Shown here: positions 1-7,551 of the stretch, piece after piece
How positions within the stretch are numbered: position 1 is the stretch's first letter
Layout of the letters: the number at the start of each line of letters is the position of its first letter
Assembly (NCBI GenBank): GCA_946478865.1
Contig: CAMLDO010000046.1
Location: forward strand, 1 to 12,093
Direction of reading: 5' to 3'
Length of the DNA stretch: 12,093 nt
Source of the DNA: an uncultured Methylobacillus sp.
GTDB lineage: Bacteria > Pseudomonadota > Gammaproteobacteria > Burkholderiales > Methylophilaceae
Program-made: the position numbers and the translations under genes
Notes under the pieces: model-generated
The model's input: only the letters and a program-made list of their open reading frames with translations
Databases searched by the model: none
Told to the model about the DNA's origin: nothing

Positions 1-10
1 AGGAACGTCC

Positions 11-1342
11 GTGCAAGAGGGTAAAGGCCGCATTTTAGCGCAAATCCAGCCATCTAAAGAACGAAAGCTGCGCTTGCGCTGGCTGCTCGCCCTCTCCACA
101 CTTCCCTTGTTCGGCGTTATCACGGCATTCGGTATCGCACCTCAAACGGCCGAGGAAAGCATTCCCGTACACGAAGTCATCGAAGAACTCACCCTGCCCG
201 ACCTGTCGGCTATGGAAGCGCTGGTCGTTGACCAGGACTTTCTGTGGCAAGCTGACGAAGTCCGCAAGGACGACACCCTCGGCACTGTACTGGACCGCCT
301 GAATATTCAGAATCCCGAAGCGATCGCCTTCCTCCGGCAATCCCCCGATGCCAGCGCTCTCGCCTCCAAGCTTCGTCCGGGCCGCCCCATCCTCGCCAAG
401 ACAACCGCTGACGGCAAGTTGCTGGAGTTGCAATATCAGTACGACTGGAACGCCGCACTCGAAGTCAAACTGGATGGCGACGCCTATGCAGCACGACAAA
501 TCCAGCTCGCCCAGGAAACACGCACCGAGCTGAAATCTGCTGAAATCCGAAGCTCATTATTTGCAGCGACGGACGATGCCGGCATTCCGGATGCGATTGC
601 CATGCAGTTGGTGCAGATTTTCTCGTCCGATATCGACTTTCACCTCGACCTTCGCCAAGGCGACCGTTTCCGGGTGATTTACGAATCTGGTTATAGCAAC
701 GGCGAGATGACCACGCCGGGCCAGGTACTGGCGGCAGAATTCATCAATCAGGGAAAAACCTATAGCGCAGTGCTCTACCGCGATGCGAACGGCCGCGCCG
801 ATTACTTCACCCCTGAAGGCAAGCCCATCCACAAGACGTTTTTGCGCTCGCCGCTGGAGTTCTCCCGCATCAGTTCGGGTTTCACCCTGGCTCGCTTCCA
901 CCCCGTTCTAAAGCGCTGGAGAGCACATAAGGGCGTCGATTACGCCGCCCCGATCGGAACGCGCATCAAGGCCACCGCCGATGGCACCGTGGCTTTCGCC
1001 GGGCAACAGGGCGGGTATGGTAATGTTGTAATGTTGCAGCACGCGGGAGGCGTAACTACCGTCTATGGTCACCTTTCCCGCTTCGCTCCGGGCCTGCGCA
1101 AAGGCCAGCGCATTGCTCAAGGCGACATCATTGGTCATGTAGGCATGAGCGGCTTGGCGTCAGGCCCCCACCTGCATTATGAATTCCGCGTAAACGGACA
1201 GCATCGCGACCCTCTCAAGGTGGCGCTGCCCAACACCTCGGCAATTACCGTCGTCAATCAGGAAGCCTTCAAGCAGCAGGCCCAGCCTTTGCTGGCGCAA
1301 CTGACGCTCCTTCGGAATCTCCATACAGCGTCCATCGAATAG
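11..1342 (+). CDS. M23-family peptidoglycan endopeptidase (OapA/MepM-like), membrane-anchored
   Basis: A 443-residue protein that should cut peptide cross-links in murein on the periplasmic face of the inner membrane. A basic N-terminus (residues 16-24) is followed by one hydrophobic segment (about 24-43), which is a signal anchor. Residues about 80-135 resemble the OapA/LysM-like substrate-binding region of this family. The LytM/peptidase M23 domain covers about 285-405. It has all the zinc-site motifs: HKGVD (H306, D310), YGHL (H354) and GPHLHYE (H387, H389), so it should be active. The start is GTG at 11, with AGGAA at 1-5 as ribosome binding site. The frame is open to the window edge, so a start further upstream cannot be excluded. 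The HDOD gene follows after 12 bases, suggesting one transcript. The family is certain; the exact cross-link it cuts is not visible. Confidence 0.93.
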   Translation: MQEGKGRILAQIQPSKERKLRLRWLLALSTLPLFGVITAFGIAPQTAEESIPVHEVIEELTLPDLSAMEALVVDQDFLWQADEVRKDDTLGTVLDRLNIQNPEAIAFLRQSPDASALASKLRPGRPILAKTTADGKLLELQYQYDWNAALEVKLDGDAYAARQIQLAQETRTELKSAEIRSSLFAATDDAGIPDAIAMQLVQIFSSDIDFHLDLRQGDRFRVIYESGYSNGEMTTPGQVLAAEFINQGKTYSAVLYRDANGRADYFTPEGKPIHKTFLRSPLEFSRISSGFTLARFHPVLKRWRAHKGVDYAAPIGTRIKATADGTVAFAGQQGGYGNVVMLQHAGGVTTVYGHLSRFAPGLRKGQRIAQGDIIGHVGMSGLASGPHLHYEFRVNGQHRDPLKVALPNTSAITVVNQEAFKQQAQPLLAQLTLLRNLHTASIE

Positions 1343-1354
1343 CGAGCTCTGATC

Positions 1355-2233
1355 ATGAGCACGATTATCGCGACGGAGGAAATCAATAAACTCCTGAAGG
1401 GATTTCTCATCCCGCCACGCCCGGACGTGCTCTGCCGCTTTCAGGAAGAGCGCGCCAAACCGGTTCCCAATCTTCAGGCGATTGCCAATATCGTCAGCTC
1501 GGACCCTGGGCTGGCAGCCAGTGTTATAAAAACCATCAACTCGCCGTACTTTGGCTTGAGAAAAACTATCGCCTCCATCAAGGAAGCAGTTGCCATTCTC
1601 GGCCTGAGCAATCTGGATAACATCGTCACAAGCCTGTCCCTGATTTCTGCAATCGGGAACAAAGTGCCGATGGAAAGATTCTGGGACACCGCGCTCGATG
1701 TCGCCCTGATTTCACGCGACCTGTCCAAGCACGTGATCGGAATTTCCGAAAACGACGCCTTCACCATCGGCATGTTTTACGATTGCGGGATCGCATTGAT
1801 GATCCAGAGAATTCCGGATTACAAGAACTTCCTGCGGACGGCGAATGCCAGCCTGACCCATAGCCTGGCCGAACTGGAGCAGGAACGCTTCCAGACAGAC
1901 CACGCCACGATGGGATTTCTCGTCGCCAATAGCTGGAACTTGCCGGCGCCGATTTGCCAGGTCATCCAGTCCCATCATGACCATCAGGTTTTCACGGCGC
2001 AGCCTCGCCTGCCGGAAAACGTCCTGACTCATATCGCGATTCTGAAGATCGCCTCGCATCTGAGTCATCTCAATCGCAAATTGCAGGACGGCAACGACTG
2101 GATGTTCATGCGTGCCGAGGTCCTGCAATATCTGGGCATCAGCCCCGCAGAATTCGGCGAGATCGAAAGCGATGTCAAAGACAACGCTTATTCGACCCCG
2201 GCTTTCTGGATCCACAAATTCAAAGCGTCATAA
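1355..2233 (+). CDS. HDOD-domain protein (probable signalling/regulatory, non-catalytic)
   Basis: A 292-residue soluble protein whose body (about 15-215) fits the HDOD domain, a degenerate relative of HD phosphohydrolases. Visible family marks are the IVSSDPGLAASVIKTINS stretch (46-63), the SIKEAVAILGL stretch (74-84) and the SHHDH segment (206-210). The position that normally carries the HD pair reads FYDCG (141-145), so the histidine is replaced by tyrosine. A metal-dependent hydrolase role is therefore unlikely. HDOD proteins usually act in signalling or regulation, often through protein contacts; no partner is visible here, and no receiver or GGDEF domain is fused. It starts 12 bases after the peptidase stop with only a weak ribosome binding site. 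Its stop sits one base before the probable anmK start. Family confidence is good; the specific function is unknown. Confidence 0.88.
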   Translation: MSTIIATEEINKLLKGFLIPPRPDVLCRFQEERAKPVPNLQAIANIVSSDPGLAASVIKTINSPYFGLRKTIASIKEAVAILGLSNLDNIVTSLSLISAIGNKVPMERFWDTALDVALISRDLSKHVIGISENDAFTIGMFYDCGIALMIQRIPDYKNFLRTANASLTHSLAELEQERFQTDHATMGFLVANSWNLPAPICQVIQSHHDHQVFTAQPRLPENVLTHIAILKIASHLSHLNRKLQDGNDWMFMRAEVLQYLGISPAEFGEIESDVKDNAYSTPAFWIHKFKAS

Positions 2234-2234
2234 A

Positions 2235-3341
2235 TTGACCGCTCCAACGCGCGTATCGCATCGCTTTATCGGCCTGATGTCTGGCACCAGCCTGGATGGT
2301 GCGGACGGCGTCATCGCATCCTTCGATTCCGCTGGTTGCCGAGTCACCCATCAGGCGTTTATTCCTTTCTCGGCCGCGCTAAAAGACGAATTGCTCGCGC
2401 TGAATACCAGCGGAAATCATGAAATCGAACGCAGCCATCTGGCTGCCAATGCCCTGGCCCAGATCTACGCCGAATGCGTCGACCGGCTTCTCTCCGAGGC
2501 CGGGCTCGACCCCAGCGGCATTGCCGCTATCGGTTGCCATGGGCAGACCATACGCCACCGCCCCGAACAGGGCTATACGGTACAGATCGGTAATGCGGCG
2601 CTGCTGGCAGAGCTTACCGGTATCACGGTCGTCTCCGATTTCCGCAGCCGCGATATCGCTGCCGGTGGGCAAGGCGCCCCCCTGGTTCCGGCCTTCCACG
2701 ATGCTGTTTTCCGCCACCCTGCTATTCATCGCGTCATCCTGAATATTGGCGGTATCAGCAATGTGTCCGATCTGGGCTCTGGAAACGTAGTCGGTTTCGA
2801 TTGCGGGCCGGGCAATCTGCTGATGGATGGCTGGATTCAGCGACATCTCGGACTTACCTACGACAAGGACGGTTCTTGGGCGGCCAGCGGCGCGCCTGTC
2901 CCAGAACTCCTGCATGCATTGTTCGACCATCCGTTTTTCCAGCTCAGCCCGCCCAAAAGCACGGGACGCGATGATTTCCATATGGAATGGCTGGAACAGT
3001 ATCGCCCCACCGTCTATCGCGCGGAAGATGTGCAGGCTACCCTGCTGGAACTGACGGCCAGATCCGTTGCCGATGCCGTCATCCGGCATTGTGCCGGGGC
3101 GGCTGAAATCTATCTGTGCGGAGGCGGTGCTTATAATGCGCAATTGCGCCGGCGCTTGGCCGAACTACTGCATCCTCGCCAACTACTGCTTACAGATGCT
3201 CTGGGCATTCCCGCCAACCTCGTTGAGGCTACAGCGTTCGCCTGGCTCGCCGATCGATCGCTGCACAAGCAAACGGGAAACCTGCCCTCGGTAACCGGAG
3301 CTCAAGGCCCGCGTATCCTCGGAGCCATTTATCCGGCATAA
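2235..3341 (+). CDS. anmK: Anhydro-N-acetylmuramic acid kinase
   Basis: AnmK phosphorylates and opens 1,6-anhydro-MurNAc, released during murein turnover, to give MurNAc-6-phosphate for recycling in the cytoplasm. From the chosen start the protein has 368 residues, the usual length of the family. Motifs in order: GLMSGTSLDG (13-22, phosphate binding), IGCHGQTIRH (99-108), NIGGISN (170-176), GFDCGPGNLLMDGW (187-200, with probable catalytic D189), KSTGRDDFH (241-249), CGGGAYN (295-301) and EATAFAWLA (331-339). No ATG or GTG fits: in-frame ATGs at 2112 and 2172 would overlap the HDOD gene and add residues the family lacks, while the ATG at 2277 would cut the first motif. TTG at 2235, one base after the HDOD stop, fits exactly. 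It has no clear Shine-Dalgarno sequence, so reinitiation by ribosomes finishing HDOD is likely. Confidence 0.93.
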   Translation: MTAPTRVSHRFIGLMSGTSLDGADGVIASFDSAGCRVTHQAFIPFSAALKDELLALNTSGNHEIERSHLAANALAQIYAECVDRLLSEAGLDPSGIAAIGCHGQTIRHRPEQGYTVQIGNAALLAELTGITVVSDFRSRDIAAGGQGAPLVPAFHDAVFRHPAIHRVILNIGGISNVSDLGSGNVVGFDCGPGNLLMDGWIQRHLGLTYDKDGSWAASGAPVPELLHALFDHPFFQLSPPKSTGRDDFHMEWLEQYRPTVYRAEDVQATLLELTARSVADAVIRHCAGAAEIYLCGGGAYNAQLRRRLAELLHPRQLLLTDALGIPANLVEATAFAWLADRSLHKQTGNLPSVTGAQGPRILGAIYPA

Positions 3342-3352
3342 CGCCGAAGCGC

Positions 3353-3382
3353 TTGCCTCACACAGCCTCTGACCTTTAGTAT
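3353..3382 (+). promoter_or_regulatory. Possible sigma70-type promoter for gltA
   Basis: TTGCCT (3353-3358) and TAGTAT (3377-3382) lie 18 bases apart in the 75-base gap between anmK and the citrate synthase gene. Each box matches four of six consensus bases. It would give a leader of about 27 bases. No terminator is visible after anmK, so read-through from the upstream genes is also possible. This is weak evidence. Confidence 0.3.
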
Positions 3383-3416
3383 TGACCCTTTCTGTGCAAC
3401 AAAGACGCGATTTTTT

Positions 3417-4712
3417 ATGAAGCCGACCAAAGCCACACTCACTCTCGATAACGGCACCGCCCCCATCGAGCTACCGGTTCTTTCCGGCAGCATGGGACCG
3501 GACGTCATCGATATCCGCACCTTGGCCGGCCATGGCGTACTGACCTATGATCCGGGCTTTCTTTCCACGGCCAGCTGCAGCTCCAATATCACGTTCATCG
3601 ATGGCGAAAAGGGGCTGCTCTACCATCGCGGCTACCCCATCGAGCAGTTGGCGGAACATTGCGACTTCCCGGAAGTAGCCTATCTGCTGATCAAGGGCGA
3701 ATTGCCGAACGCGGAACAGAAAAAGAATTTTGCGGATACCCTGACCCGCCACACCATGCTGCACGACCAGATGAACAATGTGTTCCGCGGTTTCCGCCGC
3801 GATGCACATCCAATGGCCGTCATGGTTTCGGTCGTGGGCGCGATGGCAGCATTCTATCCGGAGCATGCGGATGTTTCCGATACACGCCTGCGGGAAATCG
3901 CAGCCTTCCGCTTGTTGGCAAAAATGCCGACCGTCACCGCATGGAGCTACAAGTACAACATCGGGCAGCCGTTCTCTTACCCGCAGAATCGCCTGAATTA
4001 CGCCGAGAACTTCATGCACATGATGTTCTCGATTCCTTGCGAGCAGTACACGCCGAATCCCGTGCTGGCTCGAGCGCTGGACCGCATCCTCATTCTGCAT
4101 GCCGATCACGAGCAGAATGCTTCCACGTCGACCGTACGCGTCGTGGGCTCCAGCGGCGCCAACCCGTTCGCCTGCATCTCCGCCGGCATTGCCTCGCTAT
4201 GGGGACCGCTGCATGGGGGCGCCAATGAGGCAACACTGAAAATGCTGGAAGAAATCGGCGATGTCTCGCGCATCGGCGAATACATCAAGCGCGCCAAGGA
4301 CAAGACGGACTCTTTCCGCCTCATGGGCTTCGGCCATCGCGTTTACAAGAACATGGATCCGCGCGCGGCGATCATGCGTCAGACCTGCCATCAGGTGCTG
4401 GACGAACTGGGCCTGCACGACGATCCGATGTTCAAGCTCGCACTCAAGCTGGAGCAGATCGCGCTGGAAGACGACTACTTCGTCAGCAAGCGTCTGTATC
4501 CTAATGTTGATTTCTACTCGGGCATCGTGATGCGCGCCATGGGCATTCCCAATTCCATGTTCACGGCGATCTTCGCACTGGCGCGTACAGCCGGGTGGAT
4601 AGCGCAATGGAACGAGATGATTTCCAGCACGGAACATCGCATTGCCCGCCCGCGCCAGTTGTATACCGGGCAGCAGCGGCGCGATTTCGTACCGGTGGGG
4701 CAGCGCCCCTGA
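3417..4712 (+). CDS. gltA: Type II citrate synthase
   Basis: Citrate synthase condenses oxaloacetate with acetyl-CoA at the entry of the TCA cycle. The 431-residue length and sequence fit the hexameric, Gram-negative type II enzyme. The catalytic triad is present: H266 in GPLHGG, H307 in [14 protein letters not shown] and D365 in NVDFYSG. Residues matching the NADH inhibition site of the E. coli enzyme also appear kept (RHTM at 111-114, Y147, R165, K169, C208). Allosteric inhibition by NADH is therefore likely, as an inference. The ATG at 3417 gives the normal N-terminus leading to GPDVIDIR; the ribosome binding site is weak. In many Betaproteobacteria this gene sits beside the succinate dehydrogenase genes, but here it stands alone between anmK and erpA. 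A strong terminator begins just after the stop. Confidence 0.97.
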   Translation: MKPTKATLTLDNGTAPIELPVLSGSMGPDVIDIRTLAGHGVLTYDPGFLSTASCSSNITFIDGEKGLLYHRGYPIEQLAEHCDFPEVAYLLIKGELPNAEQKKNFADTLTRHTMLHDQMNNVFRGFRRDAHPMAVMVSVVGAMAAFYPEHADVSDTRLREIAAFRLLAKMPTVTAWSYKYNIGQPFSYPQNRLNYAENFMHMMFSIPCEQYTPNPVLARALDRILILHADHEQNASTSTVRVVGSSGANPFACISAGIASLWGPLHGGANEATLKMLEEIGDVSRIGEYIKRAKDKTDSFRLMGFGHRVYKNMDPRAAIMRQTCHQVLDELGLHDDPMFKLALKLEQIALEDDYFVSKRLYPNVDFYSGIVMRAMGIPNSMFTAIFALARTAGWIAQWNEMISSTEHRIARPRQLYTGQQRRDFVPVGQRP

Positions 4713-4713
4713 A

Positions 4714-4747
4714 ACAAAAAAAGGAGGCTTAAGCCTCCTTTTTTTGT
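4714..4747. terminator. Bidirectional intrinsic terminator between gltA and erpA
   Basis: This is a perfect 34-base palindrome, 17 bases per arm with no spacer. Its core is GGAGGCTTAAGCCTCC flanked by seven A on the left and seven T on the right. Read on either strand it gives a GC-rich hairpin followed by a U tract. It starts one base after the gltA stop and ends 17 bases beyond the erpA stop, so it should serve both converging genes. Confidence 0.93.
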
Positions 4748-4764
4748 GAGTTCGGCTGAGAAAA

Positions 4765-5115
4765 TCAGGCCGAGAAGGAAGAGCCGCAACCGCAGGTCGT
4801 GGTCGCGTTCGGATTGCGAATCACGAATTGCGAGCCTTGCAGACTGTCCTGATAGTCGATTTCGGCGCCCATCAGATACTGGAGGCTCATCGGATCGATC
4901 AACAAGGTAACGCCATCGCGGTCCACCGTGGTGTCATCATCATTGATGGCGTCCTCAAAGGTGAAGCCGTACTGAAAGCCGGAGCATCCACCGCCGGTCA
5001 CGAATACGCGCAGCTTGAGGTCGGGCGTGCCTTCCTCGTCGATCAATTCCTTTACTTTCCTGGCCGCGTTATCGGTAAAGATAATCGGGCTGGGGATTTC
5101 GTTTACAGCGTTCAT
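4765..5115 (-). CDS. erpA: A-type iron-sulfur cluster carrier/insertion protein
   Basis: A 116-residue cytoplasmic protein of the HesB/IscA/ErpA family, which carries Fe-S clusters to apo-proteins such as isoprenoid-synthesis and respiratory enzymes. The three cluster-binding cysteines are present: C44 in GGGCSGF, and C108 and C110 in the C-terminal [10 protein letters not shown]. The spacing and ending fit ErpA better than IscA. The ATG at 5113-5115 was chosen because an AAGGAG box lies eight bases upstream and the length then matches the family; the open frame runs to 5145 without a plausible start there. A promoter lies between it and the bactofilin gene. It converges with gltA and shares its terminator. 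Confidence 0.96.
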   Translation of the reverse strand: MNAVNEIPSPIIFTDNAARKVKELIDEEGTPDLKLRVFVTGGGCSGFQYGFTFEDAINDDDTTVDRDGVTLLIDPMSLQYLMGAEIDYQDSLQGSQFVIRNPNATTTCGCGSSFSA

Positions 5116-5144
5116 TTGAATACTCCTTGATTTCCTGACCAACA

Positions 5145-5173
5145 ATTATCCGCCCGGCCGGCAGTCAGGTCAA
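5145..5173 (-). promoter_or_regulatory. Sigma70-type promoter for erpA
   Basis: On the minus strand TTGACC (5173-5168) and GATAAT (5150-5145) are separated by exactly 17 bases; each box matches five of six consensus bases. Transcription should start near 5138, about 23 bases before the erpA ATG. The -35 box overlaps the stop codon of the upstream bactofilin gene. It lies inside a small dyad (GTCAGG at 5164-5169, CCTGAC at 5175-5180), a possible operator. Confidence 0.68.
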
Positions 5174-5571
5174 TCCTGACCGGATGTAAGCTCTTGATTT
5201 ACCACGTCGGAATCATTGATATAAATCAACTTTCCTTCAATGATTGCGCCAGTGTGAATTTCGAGCGTACGGTAATAGACGTCACCCGAGACCCGAGATT
5301 TGCTCTGAAGTTCAATATAGTGACCGGCCTTCACCGGTCCGGTCACCGTACCGTTGATCACCACATGCGATGCTTCGATCGCCCCTTCAATCCGGCCATG
5401 TTCGCTTAACACCAGCGCACACGCCTTGTCAGCTGTTTCACGCACATTACCGTGGATGGCACCATCCACGCGCAAGCCGCCACTAAAGTGAATATCACCG
5501 TTAATCGATGATTCTGCGCCTATCAGTGTTTCGATGCGCGAGCTTGGCTTTTGTTCTTTTTTCCGGAACAT
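5170..5571 (-). CDS. Bactofilin (polymer-forming cytoskeletal protein)
   Basis: A 133-residue protein of the bactofilin family (DUF583). Bactofilins polymerise without nucleotide into filaments at the inner face of the membrane and often place murein enzymes, so affecting cell shape. The short basic N-terminus beginning MFRKKE is a typical membrane-contact segment. Residues about 13-118 show the spaced glycines and alternating hydrophobic residues of a right-handed beta-helix, for example SSINGDIHFSGGLRVDGAIH and GRIEGAIEASHVVINGTVTG. The ATG has a strong GAGGAGG ribosome binding site. It lies 16 bases after the stop of the coiled-coil gene, probably in an argC-led operon. An M23 endopeptidase is encoded about 4 kb away, converging from the other side. 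Confidence 0.93.
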   Translation of the reverse strand: MFRKKEQKPSSRIETLIGAESSINGDIHFSGGLRVDGAIHGNVRETADKACALVLSEHGRIEGAIEASHVVINGTVTGPVKAGHYIELQSKSRVSGDVYYRTLEIHTGAIIEGKLIYINDSDVVNQELTSGQD

Positions 5572-5587
5572 ACGCCCTCCTCAATTA

Positions 5588-5965
5588 CTAGCGGTTTTGA
5601 TGATCGGAAGCATTCCGCGCCGGCAATTTCGCTCCCCTTTCGGAAAGAATGCCCTGATAGAAGGCAAGATCCTCCTTCAAACGCATGATCTCGTCCTGCA
5701 AGACGGCCATTTCCTTGTGCGCGTTGCTGCTTGTAGCCCGCTCCAATTGCAGCTGGCGCTCCATCGCGGTCAGCTGAGCGACATATGCCTCGTCCAATCC
5801 GGGTCCCGTACTGCGATTTTCAAATTGCCAGTAAGCAATTCCGTAGCCCAGTCCCAGCAGCAGCAGAACCAGCGCAACCTTGAAATACCAGGGGCGCTGC
5901 GCTCGCACCGACATGCGGCGGTCCAAGGGGCCGCGACGACGCAAGCGGTGCAAGGTGCGCTTCAT
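5588..5965 (-). CDS. Membrane-anchored coiled-coil protein, probably a short DUF6776-family member
   Basis: A 125-residue protein with a very basic N-terminus (residues 2-24), one transmembrane helix (about 28-46) and a heptad-like coiled coil (about 58-108). The rest should point into the periplasm. The segments [10 protein letters not shown] (69-78) and [13 protein letters not shown] (95-107) resemble the DUF6776 family, which in Betaproteobacteria is commonly found between argC and a bactofilin gene. As I recall, family members have about 100 more residues, forming a C-terminal domain. This one stops soon after the coiled coil, and the bactofilin starts 16 bases later, leaving no room for that domain. 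Its ATG overlaps the argC stop as ATGA, so translation is probably coupled. The function of the family is not known to me. Confidence 0.8.
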   Translation of the reverse strand: MKRTLHRLRRRGPLDRRMSVRAQRPWYFKVALVLLLLGLGYGIAYWQFENRSTGPGLDEAYVAQLTAMERQLQLERATSSNAHKEMAVLQDEIMRLKEDLAFYQGILSERGAKLPARNASDHQNR

Positions 5966-7002
5966 GGCAGAAGCGGTACCAGCTCCAGCGCAGTCGATTC
6001 AGCAAAGCCAAACATGATGTTCATGTTCTGCACGGCCTGGCCTGCCGCACCCTTCACCAGATTGTCGATGACCGACAATACGACCACCGTGTCGCCGCCT
6101 TCGGGCCTATGCACGGCAATTCGGCACTGGTTGGAACCGCGCACGGACCGGGTTTCGGGATGCGAGCCCTTGGGCAGTACATCCACGAATTGCTCGTCAC
6201 GATACTGTTCTTCGAACAGAGCCTGTACGTCCGCATCCTTCGTAAGGCGCGCATAAAGCGTCGCATGTATGCCGCGAATCAGCGGAGTAAGGTGCGGTAC
6301 AAAAGTCAGGCCCACCTGTTTGCCGCTCATGGCTGCCAGCCCTTGGCTGATCTCCGGCAGATGGCGGTGTCCCGCTACGCCGTAAGCCTTGAAATTGTCG
6401 CCCGCCTCGGCAAACAGGATGTGCGTTTCCGCCTTGCGACCCGCACCACTTGCGCCAGACTTGGCGTCCGCGATGAGGTGCGCTTCATCAACAACGCCAG
6501 CCTTCAACAGCGGCAAAAATCCCAGTTGCACGGAAGTCGGATAGCAGCCGGGATTCGCCACCAGGCGCGCCTTGGCAATCTGCGCCCGATTGAGCTCCGG
6601 CAAGCCATAGACAGCTTCGGCTACCAGATCAGGACAGGCATGGCTCATGCCGTACCATTTTTCCCAGGTCGGGATATCCTGAATCCGGAAATCGGCCGCG
6701 AGATCGATCACTCGCACTCCGGCATCGAGCAGCGCCCGTATCTGCTGCATCGCGATGCCATTAGGCGTGGCGAAGAACACGACATCGCATTCCGCCAGAT
6801 TCGCGCGGGCAGGATCGGTAAAAGGCAAATCCACAAAACCGCGCAGGCTCGGGAACATGTCGCTCACGCGCTGCCCAGCTTCGCCGCGCGAAGTAATACA
6901 GACGAGTTCGGTATTCGGATGCAGCGCGAGCAGGCGCAGCAGTTCGACACCGGTATAGCCGGTACCGCCTACGATGCCTACCTTGATCTTGTCCTGTTGC
7001 AT
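5962..7002 (-). CDS. argC: N-acetyl-gamma-glutamyl-phosphate reductase
   Basis: ArgC reduces N-acetyl-glutamyl-phosphate to the semialdehyde with NADPH, the third step of arginine synthesis. The 346-residue length fits the long (type 1) form. The N-terminal Rossmann fold carries VGGTGYTG (11-18). The catalytic cysteine is C153 in ANPGCYPTS, followed by SGASGAGRK (182-190) and GHRHLPEI (211-218), which holds the conserved catalytic histidine. The start ATG at 7000-7002 has only a weak purine-rich ribosome binding site. A good promoter lies 40-68 bases upstream, after the terminator of the ribosomal protein genes, so argC is probably transcribed on its own with the coiled-coil and bactofilin genes. 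No arginine operator is recognisable. Confidence 0.97.
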   Translation of the reverse strand: MQQDKIKVGIVGGTGYTGVELLRLLALHPNTELVCITSRGEAGQRVSDMFPSLRGFVDLPFTDPARANLAECDVVFFATPNGIAMQQIRALLDAGVRVIDLAADFRIQDIPTWEKWYGMSHACPDLVAEAVYGLPELNRAQIAKARLVANPGCYPTSVQLGFLPLLKAGVVDEAHLIADAKSGASGAGRKAETHILFAEAGDNFKAYGVAGHRHLPEISQGLAAMSGKQVGLTFVPHLTPLIRGIHATLYARLTKDADVQALFEEQYRDEQFVDVLPKGSHPETRSVRGSNQCRIAVHRPEGGDTVVVLSVIDNLVKGAAGQAVQNMNIMFGFAESTALELVPLLP

Positions 7003-7041
7003 GGTCAGCTTTTCTTTGATGAGGTCGAAGATAAGCGGTTC

Positions 7042-7070
7042 ATATTAATGAGCCACCCCGGAAAAAACAA
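7042..7070 (-). promoter_or_regulatory. Sigma70-type promoter for argC
   Basis: On the minus strand TTGTTT (7070-7065) and TAATAT (7047-7042) are separated by 17 bases; each matches four of six consensus bases, with ideal spacing. The start would be near 7035, giving a leader of about 33 bases. It lies just past the rpsI terminator, where a fresh promoter is needed. Confidence 0.6.
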
Positions 7071-7103
7071 TCGGAAGCAACGCCTGATATCGAAGGCACA
7101 AAA

Positions 7104-7133
7104 ACAAAAAGCCGCTCGAAAGCGGCTTTTTGT
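7104..7133 (-). terminator. Intrinsic terminator of the rplM-rpsI transcript
   Basis: A perfect 13-bp stem (7104-7116 with 7121-7133) closes a four-base loop that reads TTCG on the minus strand. The GC-rich part AGCGGC is followed on the minus strand by a T-rich run. It lies 16 bases beyond the rpsI stop. The A run on the other side means it could also work from the plus strand, but no plus-strand gene ends here. Confidence 0.88.
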
Positions 7134-7149
7134 GTACATCCAGAGTCGC

Positions 7150-7542
7150 TTAGCGCTTGGAGAATTGCTTGGCGCGGCGTGCCTTGCGCAGACCGACCTT
7201 CTTACGTTCCACTTCACGGGCATCGCGAGTCACGAAGCCAGCGTTGGACAGCGCGCTCTTCAGCGCGGCATCGTAATCGATCAGGGCACGCGTGATGCCG
7301 TGACGCACAGCACCGGCTTGGCCGGATTCGCCGCCGCCGACCACGTTCACCATGATGTCGAAGCTGGTCGTATTGTTGGTCAGTTCCAGCGGCTGGCGCA
7401 GAATCATGCGCGAAGTCACGCGGGAGAAGTATTCGTCAGCCGGCTTGTCGTTCACGACGATGTTGCCGCTGCCAGCCTTCAGGAACACGCGAGCGACGGA
7501 GCTCTTGCGGCGGCCGGTACCGTAGTTGTATTTACCGATCAT
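7150..7542 (-). CDS. rpsI: 30S ribosomal protein S9
   Basis: S9 is a small-subunit protein whose C-terminal tail reaches the P-site tRNA. The 130-residue length is standard. Family features are [16 protein letters not shown] (6-21), [19 protein letters not shown] (69-87), a very basic C-terminal part with [11 protein letters not shown], and the universal terminal SKR. The ATG at 7540-7542 is preceded by TAAGGAT, which overlaps the rplM stop codon. The gap to rplM is nine bases, so the two genes are cotranscribed and probably translationally coupled, the usual rplM-rpsI arrangement. Confidence 0.99.
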   Translation of the reverse strand: MIGKYNYGTGRRKSSVARVFLKAGSGNIVVNDKPADEYFSRVTSRMILRQPLELTNNTTSFDIMVNVVGGGESGQAGAVRHGITRALIDYDAALKSALSNAGFVTRDAREVERKKVGLRKARRAKQFSKR

Positions 7543-7551
7543 GCTAGATCC

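Noticed and set aside
2379..3143. A 254-codon minus-strand frame inside anmK
   Set aside because: The anmK frame carries every family motif; the antisense frame has none and no plausible start signal.
5116..5145. Start of erpA at the upstream in-frame position 5145
   Set aside because: It would place the start inside the promoter region and add ten residues unlike the family. The ATG at 5115 has a well-spaced AAGGAG.
5534..6256. A 240-codon plus-strand frame opposite the bactofilin, coiled-coil and argC genes
   Set aside because: It is antisense to three well-supported genes, has low-complexity Gln/Arg/Ser composition and no ribosome binding site or family resemblance.
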